Part shown: positions 35,730 through 43,096 of the stretch, piece after piece | How positions within the stretch are numbered: the stretch's first letter is position 1 | Layout: every line of letters starts with the position of its first letter | Assembly: GCF_023347275.1 (NCBI RefSeq) | Contig: NZ_CP094468.1 | Location: forward strand, 806,001-870,000 | Reading direction: 5' to 3' | Length of the DNA stretch: 64,000 nt | Origin: Faecalibacterium sp. I3-3-89 | GTDB lineage: Bacteria > Bacillota > Clostridia > Oscillospirales > Ruminococcaceae | The notes under the pieces: model-generated | Databases searched by the model: none | Seen by the model: only the letters and a program-made list of their open reading frames with translations | What the model was told of the DNA's origin: nothing | Made by a program: the position numbers and the translations under genes

Positions 35730-35765
35730 CCGTTCAAATTCGCTGCCTACCAAGAATTTGAACGG
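35730..35765 (+). promoter_or_regulatory. Perfect 12-bp hairpin abutting the next ribosome-binding site
   Basis: CCGTTCAAATTC (35730-35741) pairs with GAATTTGAACGG (35754-35765) around a 12-base loop. The right arm overlaps the start of the GGAGGAAAGG site of the following gene, so folding would hinder initiation there. Confidence 0.6.
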
Positions 35766-35775
35766 AGGAAAGGAT

Positions 35776-36324
35776 ATGACGAGAGTATTCATTTGGAAAA
35801 ATAACAGCCCACAGGAATGGGAGGAAATCAGTTTTTCAGCGTTCAGTAAGGCACGCCGCAATGGTTGCTTTACTGGGCGCTTTTTTGTTGAAACAGTCAA
35901 AATGTTCCGTGATGAAGATGACCGCATTATCATGGAATGTTCTCGCAAAGATTTTGAAAAATACCAGCAGGAGGACCGCCACAGCCGCTATCTCCAGGAA
36001 CATGAGAAAAGTTGCTCTATATTCCCGGCTTCTCATGTGGGAGATCGTGACGGCACAGAGGAAGGTTATCAGGATACAGATTTGTTTGTGGATGAATCTG
36101 TTGATACTGCGGAACAAGCTATTCAGAATTTACTTCTTGAGGATTTACACCAAGCTCTATTGAAACTGAGTCCGGCAGAACGAGATTTTATATTGTCCTA
36201 TTATGAAATGAAGATACCAAATGCAACTTGTTTAGCCCAACGATATGGTATTACTCGGCAAGCCGCAGATAAGCGATTGAAAAAAATCGAAGAAAAAATA
36301 AAAAAGTTGGTTGCGATTTTCTAA
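35776..36324 (+). CDS. Sigma-70-like (region 4) regulatory protein
   Basis: The 182-residue protein starts at ATG 35776 behind GGAGGAAAGG; an upstream in-frame TTG overlaps the hairpin. The C-terminal region has LLKLSPAERDFILSYYEMKI then CLAQRYGITRQAADKRLKKI, a sigma region 4 helix-turn-helix. The N-terminal half (WEEISFSAFSKARRNGCFTG) replaces a region 2. Such truncated sigma-like proteins are frequent on Tn916/Tn1549-type elements. It probably regulates transfer or excision genes. A leader hairpin upstream may control its translation. Confidence 0.7.
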   Translation: MTRVFIWKNNSPQEWEEISFSAFSKARRNGCFTGRFFVETVKMFRDEDDRIIMECSRKDFEKYQQEDRHSRYLQEHEKSCSIFPASHVGDRDGTEEGYQDTDLFVDESVDTAEQAIQNLLLEDLHQALLKLSPAERDFILSYYEMKIPNATCLAQRYGITRQAADKRLKKIEEKIKKLVAIF

Positions 36325-36811
36325 AAAAGTGGCAGTAGCAAGTGAGAGGGAAATCCTTTCACTTGCACCTTGACAACCTCATATACGAATCATTAAGTTT
36401 GATCCTCTTTGGGCGTAATAGCCGCTACATCAGCGGTATATTTTCTGAGAGCTGCCACTCACATAACAGGCCAACCCATTTTTGCTGTATAGATGAGTTT
36501 GCGTTTTATCAGAAATATATCAGGCTGGAATACATCGGATGGCATCCGGTCATGGCATAACAAGGAGGAAAGCTCTCTTACAGCCATAGTCCGAGCGTGA
36601 TAACAACCGTCGCAGGCCATGGGTAAGACCAAACGAAGTGGAGGTGAAATTCCTGAGAAGCAGGCCAGCCATCTGCGGCTTAATGATTACCCAAGTCCCT
36701 GGGGTGTCGTGGACAAGTAAGGGATAAAACAGGCGCTAAATTGAAGGAGACTCTGTAATTTGCAGAGCCTCCTTCTTACATAATCAAATCTCAAAACATA
36801 GGAGGATGAAC
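36325..36811 (+). ncRNA. Candidate structured RNA between sigma-like and MazF-like genes
   Basis: No convincing gene is present in these 487 bases, but base pairing is dense. AGTGGCAG (36328-36335) pairs with CTGCCACT (36452-36459) and encloses GCAAGTGA/TCACTTGC (36338-36345/36359-36366) and CCGCT/AGCGG (36422-36426/36432-36436). Further on, CGCAG (36611) and CTGCG (36673) cross with TGGGTAA (36620) and TTACCCA (36687), which would make a pseudoknot. A last long hairpin (36743-36775) ends the block. I cannot name a known RNA family. Confidence 0.45.
36743..36775 (+). terminator. Strong hairpin before the MazF-like gene
   Basis: GAAGGAGACTCTG and CAGAGCCTCCTTC form a 13-position stem with a single A/C mismatch around a 7-base loop. 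Only a few Ts follow, so it may terminate or simply end a structured RNA. Confidence 0.5.
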
Positions 36812-37192
36812 ATGAAAGAAGATTGGATTTATAAGCGTGGGGATTTATATTATGCCAATTTGAATCCTTATTTTGGATCAGAGCAAGGCGGCACCCGTCC
36901 TGTCCTGGTTCTTCAAAACAATGTGGGGAATTTTTTCTGCCCCACTTTGATCGTAGCTCCGCTCACCAGTAAATGGATTAAGAAAAAGGAGCTGCCCACA
37001 CACTATGCACTGGAGAGCGTTCCAGAGCTTGGACTGAAATCTGTTGTTCTGCTGGAGCAAATTAAAACGATTGATAAAAGGCGTGTTTTATCGTACATTG
37101 GGCGCGTATCTCGCGAAGAAATGAGAGCGATTGATGATGCTCTGCAAGTTAGTTTAGATATTCATATTCCGGAGGAAATGGAGGCTCCGTAA
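36812..37192 (+). CDS. MazF/PemK-like endoribonuclease toxin-fold protein
   Basis: The 126-residue protein has the family marks YKRGDLYYANLNPYFGSEQG, GTRPVLVLQN, TLIVAPLTS and LLEQIKTIDKRRV. GGAGG abuts the first ATG (36806), so ATG 36812 is the likelier start. MazF proteins cut mRNA at short motifs. No MazE-like antitoxin gene is next to it: upstream is a structured region and downstream an excisionase-type gene. It may be a solitary regulator or a maintenance toxin with a distant or RNA partner. Confidence 0.82.
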   Translation: MKEDWIYKRGDLYYANLNPYFGSEQGGTRPVLVLQNNVGNFFCPTLIVAPLTSKWIKKKELPTHYALESVPELGLKSVVLLEQIKTIDKRRVLSYIGRVSREEMRAIDDALQVSLDIHIPEEMEAP

Positions 37193-37222
37193 GGCCACTT
37201 ACCGGATAAAGGAGGCGTTTTT

Positions 37223-37450
37223 ATGTTTGAAGCAAGAATTGCGGAATTGAACCGCTTTAATGAACAAAATCCTGTCAGCTATGACAAAAGAACCTATACG
37301 GTCGATGAGATTCAGGACATTCTGGGTATCAGTCGTCCCACAGCATATAATCTGGTAAAACAAGGTGTATTCCACAGCGTCAGAGTCGGCGGTCATATCC
37401 GCATTTCCAAAAAGAGCTTTGATGACTGGCTGGATCACGCAGATGAATGA
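37223..37450 (+). CDS. Excisionase-type HTH protein
   Basis: The 75-residue protein has the MerR/excisionase HTH: YTVDEIQDILGISRPTAYNL, VKQGVFHSVRVGGHIRISKK and SFDDWL. It starts behind AAAGGAGGCG. Such proteins bend att DNA and direct the integrase toward excision. It lies in the integration module between the MazF-like and the tandem HTH genes. Confidence 0.8.
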   Translation: MFEARIAELNRFNEQNPVSYDKRTYTVDEIQDILGISRPTAYNLVKQGVFHSVRVGGHIRISKKSFDDWLDHADE

Positions 37451-37554
37451 TTTGTCAAGGATGCCGCTCTCCAAATCGACATCCTTAACTTTTTTTCTGC
37501 TTTCTCTTACAATGAGGCCATAGCAAGAAAAACTTTATAGAGGAGGCAAAAGCC

Positions 37555-37992
37555 ATGCAAAAACAAAGAGTAAAGACCAGTATGTCTGTACCAGAGATGG
37601 GCAAAATGCTTGGGCTTGGTAAAGTAGAATCCTACTGGTTGGTTAAAAAGAACTATTTCAAAACAATTCAAGTGGCCGGACGAATGAGAGTTATGCTGGA
37701 TAGCTTTGAAGATTGGTATGCCGGCCAGTTCCACTATAAAAAAGTGGATGGTACACCGCCCGGAGAGAAATGGAGGCATACTACGATGTCAGTTCCGGAA
37801 ATGGCGGATCTTTTGGGGCTGAAATCTGGCACAGCTTATGACCTTGTTAAAAGGGGCTATTTTGAGACGATCTTGATTGATCGAAGAATTCGTATCATTA
37901 CCAGCAGTTTTGAAGCCTGGTATCAAAAGCAAACTCATTATGTGAAAATCTCAGAAAGGAGCAATGAAAATGGCATCTATCGTGAAGCGTAA
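37555..37992 (+). CDS. Tandem excisionase-type protein with two HTH copies
   Basis: The 145-residue protein contains two copies of the excisionase fold: MSVPEMGKMLGLGKVESYWL (about residue 10) and MSVPEMADLLGLKSGTAYDL (about 78). Each is followed by a hydrophobic wing and S.FE.WY. Its 3' end overlaps the integrase start. A duplicated Xis suggests binding of two sites at once. It probably controls integrase direction. AGAGGAGGC precedes its ATG. Confidence 0.78.
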   Translation: MQKQRVKTSMSVPEMGKMLGLGKVESYWLVKKNYFKTIQVAGRMRVMLDSFEDWYAGQFHYKKVDGTPPGEKWRHTTMSVPEMADLLGLKSGTAYDLVKRGYFETILIDRRIRIITSSFEAWYQKQTHYVKISERSNENGIYREA

Positions 37993-39361
37993 AAGCAAAT
38001 ATTCTGTGGTGTATGATTACACAGATGAAAACGGAAAACGCAGACAGCGTTGGGAAACCTTCAGCACAAATGCAGAAGCAAAAAAACGAAAAAAGCAAAT
38101 TGAGTATGAGCAGGACTCTGGAACCTTCTTTATTCCTACGGCAAAGACCCTGAACGATCTGCTCGATGAATATATGTCCATCTATGGTGTAAATACCTGG
38201 GCAATGTCAACATATGAAAGCCGCCGTGGTCTGGCGAGAAACTACATAACTCCTATTATCGGAGATATGTTACTATCCGACATCACTCCAAGGATGATGG
38301 ATAAGTATTACCGCGATCTGCTCTCTGTGAAAACGGTAAGCGTCAACAACCGCAAACCCACAAGCGAATATCTGACCCCGCATACAGTAAGAGAAATTCA
38401 CAAGCTACTTCGCAGTGCCTTTAATCAGGCGGTGCGTTGGGAACTAATCAGCCGTAACCCTGTCCTGAATGCGACACTTCCCAAAGAAGAACATAAAGAA
38501 CGGGATATATGGACTGCCGAAACGCTGAGCAAGGCGATGGAAGTCTGTGATGATCCTATCCTCTCCCTTGCCTTAAATCTGGCGTTCTCCTGCTCTTTAC
38601 GCATTGGCGAAATGCTGGGCCTTACCTGGGACTGCATTGATATTGCACCACAGAGCATAGAAAATGGTTCAGCTTATATATTCGTCAACAAAGAGCTGCA
38701 ACGGGTTACACGAGGTGCATTGGACGATTTGAGCGACAAAGGTGTTATTAAGAAGTTTCCACCTTGCATAGCCAGTACCCATACTGCTCTGGTCCTGAAA
38801 GAGCCTAAAACCAAAACCAGTATTCGCCGCGTGTACCTGCCGAAAACAGTTGCCTATATGCTGGTAGAGAGAAAAAAAGAAATCGACGAGCTGATGGAGC
38901 TGTTTGGAGACGAATACATCGACAATAACCTGGTCTTTTGCTCCAGCAATGGCCGTCCGATGGAAAGCCAGGTGATTAACCGTGCTTTCAATAAACTTAT
39001 CAAAGAAAACGGACTGCCTCATGTTGTATTCCATTCTCTCCGTCACTCCAGTATCACCTACAAGCTGAAACTCAATGGCGGCGATATGAAATCCGTCCAG
39101 GGCGACTCTGGTCATGCTCAGGTAAAAATGGTTGCAGATGTCTACTCTCACATCATCGACGAGGATCGCTGCATAAACGCTCAGCGATTGGAGGAAGCAT
39201 TTTACTCATCCAAGACTCCTGACCCTGTTGAAGATACAGAGCCTAAAACTGCGGATACTGCCGTCACTGAAAGTGATGAAAGTGATGCAGCGAAGATACT
39301 GGAACTGCTTAAAAATCCCGAAACTGCCGCACTGCTCAAGCAGCTGGCAAAAGCTTTATAA
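37970..39361 (+). CDS. int: Tyrosine site-specific integrase of the ICE
   Basis: ATG 37970 has AAAGGAG at a better distance than ATG 37964 and gives 463 residues. An N-terminal arm-binding domain (SIVKRKSKYSVVYDYTDENG), a SAM-like core-binding domain (about 60-180) and the catalytic domain follow. Catalytic residues are Arg in SLRIGEML (about 210), His-x-x-Arg in HSLRHSS (354-357), His in GHAQ (about 381) and Tyr in DVYSHI (about 391). It inserts and excises the ICE; the tRNA-Arg 3' end next door is the probable target. The C-terminal tail is acidic. Confidence 0.93.
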   Translation: MASIVKRKSKYSVVYDYTDENGKRRQRWETFSTNAEAKKRKKQIEYEQDSGTFFIPTAKTLNDLLDEYMSIYGVNTWAMSTYESRRGLARNYITPIIGDMLLSDITPRMMDKYYRDLLSVKTVSVNNRKPTSEYLTPHTVREIHKLLRSAFNQAVRWELISRNPVLNATLPKEEHKERDIWTAETLSKAMEVCDDPILSLALNLAFSCSLRIGEMLGLTWDCIDIAPQSIENGSAYIFVNKELQRVTRGALDDLSDKGVIKKFPPCIASTHTALVLKEPKTKTSIRRVYLPKTVAYMLVERKKEIDELMELFGDEYIDNNLVFCSSNGRPMESQVINRAFNKLIKENGLPHVVFHSLRHSSITYKLKLNGGDMKSVQGDSGHAQVKMVADVYSHIIDEDRCINAQRLEEAFYSSKTPDPVEDTEPKTADTAVTESDESDAAKILELLKNPETAALLKQLAKAL

Positions 39362-39382
39362 AGTCCCTCCCTCAGAAGAACG

Positions 39383-39408
39383 CCTCTCACTTTGTGAGAG
39401 GTTTTCTT
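39383..39408 (+). terminator. Terminator after the integrase
   Basis: CCTCTCAC and GTGAGAGG pair around TTT and are followed by TTTTCTT. Confidence 0.8.
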
Positions 39409-39447
39409 CGTTTGAACCACTTTGCACAGTGACCAAACACTTTTTTT

Positions 39448-39621
39448 GTTAGCAAGGTTCTGAAAGCATTTTTGAGCGATGTTAGCAAATTCGCGATTTT
39501 GTTTGCAACTTCCTCTAATTTCTGCTAACAAATGTTTGCAAGTTCCTTTGGTAAAAATCGAACCTCTGACTTACCGCCTTTCTTAGCAAAAGGCCAAATC
39601 TCGTTAGCAAATGTTAGCAAA
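39448..39621. repeat. GTTAGCAAA repeats: probable integrase arm-type sites
   Basis: The 9-mer GTTAGCAAA or a one-base variant occurs at 39448, 39481, 39603 and 39613 on the plus strand, and inverted at 39524-39532. Related GTTTGCAA copies are at 39501 and 39534, and CTTAGCAAA at 39582. They fill the space between the integrase gene and the tRNA, where arm-type Int and Xis sites are expected. No coding frame is evident in 39,362-39,668. Confidence 0.65.
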
Positions 39622-39668
39622 CCAAGGTTTTTTGCAAAAAAGCCACAAAAGCCGCAGAAATAAGAAAA

Positions 39669-39701
39669 GCCGAAAACCCTGATAAATCAAAGGTTTTCGG
39701 C
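39669..39701 (-). terminator. Terminator downstream of tRNA-Arg
   Basis: GCCGAAAACC and GGTTTTCGGC form a perfect 10-bp stem with a 13-base loop. On the minus strand it is followed by TTTTCTTATTT, so it ends the tRNA transcript. Confidence 0.7.
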
Positions 39702-39709
39702 GTGTTTGC

Positions 39710-39786
39710 TGGCGTCCCTGGCGGGATTCGAACCCACGGCCTTTCGCTTAGGAGGCGAACGCTCTATCCTGCTGAGCTACAGAGAC
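39710..39786 (-). tRNA. tRNA-Arg(CCT) with encoded CCA; likely attachment site
   Basis: Read on the minus strand, the 77 bases fold as a full tRNA: acceptor GTCTCTG/CAGGGAC, D arm with GCTCAGCAGGATAGAGC, anticodon stem TTCGC/GCGAA with loop CTCCTAA (anticodon CCT), T arm with GGTTCGAATCC, and a 3' CCA. Its 3' end faces the integrase, the standard orientation for a tRNA 3'-end attachment site. Confidence 0.92.
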
Positions 39787-39824
39787 TTATATTAAATTGA
39801 GACTGGCAACGATCACTTTTCCCC

Positions 39825-39888
39825 GTAAGGCAGCTGGTAGAGCACAACCTTAGGAGGGGGACGCTCTATCCAACTGAGCTACTGAGAC
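39825..39888. pseudogene. Chimeric tRNA remnants, head to head
   Basis: On the minus strand, 39888 down to 39848 is the 5' half of another tRNA-Arg(CCT): GTCTCAGTAGCTCAG, then GTTGGATAGAGCG and CCTCCTAAGG. On the plus strand, 39831-39851 (CAGCTGGTAGAGCACAACCTT) resembles the D arm and 5' anticodon stem of a tRNA-Gly type. The two halves meet at CCTTAGG. Neither has a 3' half, so both are dead. Confidence 0.6.
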
Positions 39889-40053
39889 ACACCACAAATA
39901 TAATACCGCAAATGGAGCATAAAATCAAGTTGAACCGGAGAGAAAAAAGGTGTATCCTATAAGAAGAGGCTTCTGCGCTGGGGGAACTTTGCGCGGAGGC
40001 GCAGAACGACTCGCCCCTCCGGCAGATGGCCGGAGGCGGCCCGGGAGGTTGCA

Positions 40054-41442
40054 ATGGGAAAAACCAAAAAGAAAGAATGGACGCTCCGCCGCCCCAACAA
40101 GGGCTGGCTGGCGGGCAGCAGCGCAACGCAGACCATCTGCATCAGCTTCCTGCTGGTCATCGCGGTGGGGACGCTGCTGCTGACTCTGCCCATTTCCAGC
40201 AGGACGGGGCGGCTGGGGGTCATCGACGCGATGTTCACCGCCACCAGTGCCACCTGTGTGACAGGTCTGATCGTGCGGGATACATGGAGCCAGTTTTCGC
40301 TGTTTGGGCAGGTAGTCATCCTGATGCTCATTCAGGTGGGCGGCCTTGGCCTCGTCACCCTGACCAGCTTTTTTGCGCTGGCAGCCCGGCGGCGGATGGG
40401 CTTCCGCGACCTGCGGCTGCTGGGTGAGAGCGTCTCGGCAGATGGCCTGTCCAAGGCTACCGAGGTGCTGAAGATCGTCATCAAGCTGGCAGCGGCCTTC
40501 GAGGCCGTGGGCATCGTGCTGCTGCTCTTCGCCTTCGTGCCCCAGTTCGGCGCAGAGGGCGTGTGGGTCAGCGTGTTCACGGCTATTTCGGCCTTCTGCA
40601 ATGCAGGCTTTGACCTCTTTGGGCAGTTTGGGGCCTATTCCTCGCTGGTGCCCTATGTCAACAACTACTATGTGCAGGCGGTCGTCATGTTTATGATCAT
40701 GGCCGGAGGCTTGGGATTCATGGTCTGGGTGGAGCTGGCGGAGTACCGCAAAAAGCGGCGTCTCTCCCTCCACGCGAAGGTCGTGCTGCAGTTCTCGGCC
40801 ATCTTCTGGGTGGGCGGTGCGGTGCTGCTGGCCCTGCTGGAGTGGTCGAATCCCAAGACGATGGGCGGCCTGTCCGTCCCGAGCAAGCTGATGGCGGCGC
40901 TGTTCCAGTCGGTGTCCACCCGTACCGCCGGTATGAATACCATCGACCTCGCAGCGTGCAGCCCTATCAGCAAGCTTCTGATGAGTGTGCTGCAGTTCAT
41001 CGGTGCGGCCCCCGGCTCGACGGGCGGCGGCGTCAAGGTGACGACCTTTGCGGTGCTCATCCTGACCATCCGCAGTGTGGCACAGGGCCGCGACGACTGC
41101 GTCATCGGCGGACACCACATCGAGTCCAAAACGGTCTACCGCGCACTGACCATCATCGTCCTCGGCGCAGTGGCGGCGTTCGGTTCGGCTGTCGTGGTCT
41201 ACTACAACACGGCTGAGACGGTGTCGGTCATCGACTGTATCTTCGAGTCCTGCTCGGCGTTCGGTACGGTGGGCCTGTCGGTGGGCGTCACAGGGCAGCT
41301 GAACACCGGCGCAAAGCTGCTGTATATGGCTTGTATGTTCATGGGCCGTGTCGGCCCGGTGTCGCTGGCCATCAGCCTGACGGCCAAGCCCGACGACAAC
41401 AAGCGGAAGGTGCTTCCGGTGGGCCACATCAACGTGGGCTAA
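40054..41442 (+). CDS. KtrB/TrkH-type potassium uptake membrane subunit
   Basis: The 462-residue protein has about eight to ten membrane helices and the four pore loops of the family: TSATCVTGL, SAFCNAGF, STRTAGMN and SAFGTVGLS. The length fits KtrB. It needs a regulatory KtrA/TrkA partner, which is not next to it. The start has GGGAGG upstream; the 5' region (39,960-40,053) is GC-rich with no riboswitch I can name. It is the first chromosomal gene right of the ICE. Confidence 0.9.
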   Translation: MGKTKKKEWTLRRPNKGWLAGSSATQTICISFLLVIAVGTLLLTLPISSRTGRLGVIDAMFTATSATCVTGLIVRDTWSQFSLFGQVVILMLIQVGGLGLVTLTSFFALAARRRMGFRDLRLLGESVSADGLSKATEVLKIVIKLAAAFEAVGIVLLLFAFVPQFGAEGVWVSVFTAISAFCNAGFDLFGQFGAYSSLVPYVNNYYVQAVVMFMIMAGGLGFMVWVELAEYRKKRRLSLHAKVVLQFSAIFWVGGAVLLALLEWSNPKTMGGLSVPSKLMAALFQSVSTRTAGMNTIDLAACSPISKLLMSVLQFIGAAPGSTGGGVKVTTFAVLILTIRSVAQGRDDCVIGGHHIESKTVYRALTIIVLGAVAAFGSAVVVYYNTAETVSVIDCIFESCSAFGTVGLSVGVTGQLNTGAKLLYMACMFMGRVGPVSLAISLTAKPDDNKRKVLPVGHINVG

Positions 41443-41491
41443 AAAGAAAGGCGTTCTGCCGTCTCTCGGGACAGGCAGAGCGCCTTTCTTT
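41443..41491. terminator. Bidirectional terminator
   Basis: AAAGAAAGGCGTTCTGCC pairs with GGCAGAGCGCCTTTCTTT around a 13-base loop, between the convergent potassium transporter and reductase genes. Confidence 0.85.
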
Positions 41492-41493
41492 TG

Positions 41494-42645
41494 TTATAAG
41501 CTGTCCAGCTCGGTCTGAAGCTTTGCGAGGGAGTCCCGGATGGGCAGGTGCTGGGGACAAACGGCCTCGCATTTGCCGCAGCGGACACAGTGGCTGGCCT
41601 TTTCGGCGTCGGGGAAGTGGGCCGTCCACTGCTGACGGATGGCGTCCTTCTGGCCGAACATCCCCAGTTTGTTCCAGATGCTGAAATTGTCCGGGATGTC
41701 CACCCCCATCGGGCAGGGTATACAGTAGCGGCAGCCGGTGCAGCCGACCCTGATGTGGCTGCGCAGGATGTCGGCAGTCTGGCGGATGGCGGCGTTCTCG
41801 GCGTCGGTCACGGGCCGGAACTGTCCGAAGGTGGAGAGGTTGTCGCCCAGCTGGTCCTCTGCACTCATGCCGGAGAGGACGACCTTCACATTTTTATGGC
41901 TGGCCACCCAGCGCAGCGCCCACGAGGCGGCGCTGGCGGCGGGGTCCAGTGCGCGCAGCGGCGCAGCGGCATCCGGCGGGAGCTGGGCCAGCGTGCCGCC
42001 CTTGATGGGTTCCATGATGATGAGGGGGACATTCCGCTCTTCGGTGAGGGCGTAGCCCCGGTCGCCTGCGATCTCTTCAGCCCGGTCGTCGGTGTCAAGA
42101 TAGTTGTATTGCAGCTGGCAGAAGTCCCACGGCTGGTCCCGCAGGATGTGCTCGAAGCCTGCTGCGTTGTCGTGGCAGGAGAAGCCGAAGCTGCGGATGC
42201 GCCCGGCGGCTTTCTGCTCCCAGAGCCAATCCACGATGCCCATCTCCTTGGCCGCGTCATAGCGGGCCTTGTGCAGGGAATGCAGCAGGTAGAAGTCGAT
42301 GTAGTCCACGCCCAGCCGCTGGAATTGCTGCTCGAAGATGGCCTTGGCCTCGTCGAGGGTCTTGCAGTTCCAGACAGGCAGCTTGGTGGCGAGGTAGAAG
42401 CTCTCCCGGGGCCACTTTGCGATGATGCGGCCCACGAAAGGCTCACTTGCGCCGCCGTGGTAGGGGAAGGCAGTGTCAAAATAGTTGACGCCCGCCTCCC
42501 GGGCCGTGTTCAGCAGCTTTTCGGCCCGCACCTCGTCGATGCTGCCGTCCGGCAGGGTGGGAAAGCGCATACATCCATATCCCAGCAGGGAGGTGGAGAT
42601 GCTTCGTCCGGTGCCGTCTTTTTGGTTCCAGTTCCGATACTCCAT
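41494..42645 (-). CDS. Aldo/keto reductase with C-terminal 4Fe-4S domain
   Basis: The 383-residue protein has an aldo/keto reductase barrel (GYGCMRFPTL; YFDTAFPYHGG with catalytic Asp/Tyr; LATKLPVW with Lys; YLLHSL with His). It ends with a ferredoxin-like part carrying CTGCRYCIPCPMGVDIP and CVRCGKCEAVCP. This fusion type is common in anaerobes; substrates are unknown. The cluster cysteines suggest electron transfer instead of, or besides, NADPH. The upstream ribosome-binding site is weak. Confidence 0.9.
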   Translation of the reverse strand: MEYRNWNQKDGTGRSISTSLLGYGCMRFPTLPDGSIDEVRAEKLLNTAREAGVNYFDTAFPYHGGASEPFVGRIIAKWPRESFYLATKLPVWNCKTLDEAKAIFEQQFQRLGVDYIDFYLLHSLHKARYDAAKEMGIVDWLWEQKAAGRIRSFGFSCHDNAAGFEHILRDQPWDFCQLQYNYLDTDDRAEEIAGDRGYALTEERNVPLIIMEPIKGGTLAQLPPDAAAPLRALDPAASAASWALRWVASHKNVKVVLSGMSAEDQLGDNLSTFGQFRPVTDAENAAIRQTADILRSHIRVGCTGCRYCIPCPMGVDIPDNFSIWNKLGMFGQKDAIRQQWTAHFPDAEKASHCVRCGKCEAVCPQHLPIRDSLAKLQTELDSL

Positions 42646-42723
42646 AAGCCTTTGTCCGGCGGGGCCTGCCCGCCGCTCCTTTGGTTCTCAGTATAGCAGG
42701 AGAAGGCGGGATAGACAAGACGA

Positions 42724-42752
42724 ACACCCCGGCCTGTGAGCGGACGGGGTGT
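42724..42752. terminator. Inverted repeat upstream of the small toxin
   Basis: AACACCCCG and CGGGGTGTT are separated by 12-13 bases; the right arm touches the -35 of the promoter at 42752. It may insulate the toxin gene from neighbours. Confidence 0.45.
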
Positions 42753-42780
42753 TGTATTCGGGCAGAAAATATGATATTCT
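42752..42780 (+). promoter_or_regulatory. Promoter of the holin-like toxin mRNA
   Basis: TTGTAT (42752-42757), a 17-base spacer and TATTCT (42775-42780). The transcript would have a leader of about 118 bases that contains a strong GC hairpin (42833-42857), as is usual for type I toxin mRNAs. Confidence 0.6.
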
Positions 42781-42904
42781 ATAGATGCTGCATAGGCAGC
42801 ACTGGTACTGTCTGCAATGTAGGTGGTCACGTCCCTCCGGCCCTGCGCCGGGGAGGTGAGCTTTCTGCTGTCCCCTGACGCATAGGCGAAAGGGGGGATG
42901 CTCC

Positions 42905-43006
42905 ATGACATTTGAACAGGTCGTATTATTGCTCTCGCTTCTTGGCGGGGCGATCTACATCACGTTTCAAATCAGCTGGACTATTTTTAACGGCAAAAAG
43001 AAATGA
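42905..43006 (+). CDS. 33-residue putative holin-like type I toxin
   Basis: ATG 42905 behind GGGGGGATG encodes MTFEQVVLLLSLLGGAIYIT plus a short hydrophobic stretch ending FNGKKK. A short Phe/Glu start, one membrane helix and a basic tail are the features of the putative holin-like toxin family (Hol_Tox). Such peptides damage the membrane when their antisense RNA is lost. The convergent promoter and shared terminator downstream support this. Confidence 0.72.
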   Translation: MTFEQVVLLLSLLGGAIYITFQISWTIFNGKKK

Positions 43007-43090
43007 CCGCCCAAGCTCCCACAGCCAGCGGTCATTTCTTTTGACTTAATGCTGGAAGGACGCTGACCATTCGCAGACAGTGCCTTTCTT
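42993..43090 (-). ncRNA. Predicted antisense antitoxin RNA
   Basis: A consensus-like minus-strand promoter at 43097-43125 would start an RNA near 43090. It runs over the 3' untranslated region and last codons of the toxin and ends at the bidirectional hairpin (42998-43040, followed by TTTCTTTTT on this strand). Length would be near 100 bases, as for known type I antitoxins. Confidence 0.6.
42998..43040. terminator. Shared terminator of toxin mRNA and antisense RNA
   Basis: AAGAAATGACCGC and GCGGTCATTTCTT form a perfect 13-bp stem with T-rich ends on both strands. Confidence 0.85.
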
Positions 43091-43096
43091 ATTTAT

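Noticed and set aside
36342..36560. 72-codon GTG ORF
   Set aside because: No good ribosome-binding site and it overlaps paired stems; treated as part of the candidate RNA.
39448..39621. Possible CRISPR array
   Set aside because: Repeats are only 9 bases, in both orientations and irregularly spaced; no cas genes are present.
39960..40053. Possible c-di-AMP riboswitch before the potassium transporter
   Set aside because: The conserved core of the ydaO motif could not be recognised; only generic GC-rich sequence was seen.
39925..41427. 500-codon minus-strand ORF
   Set aside because: It is antisense to the potassium transporter, which has all four pore loops on the plus strand.
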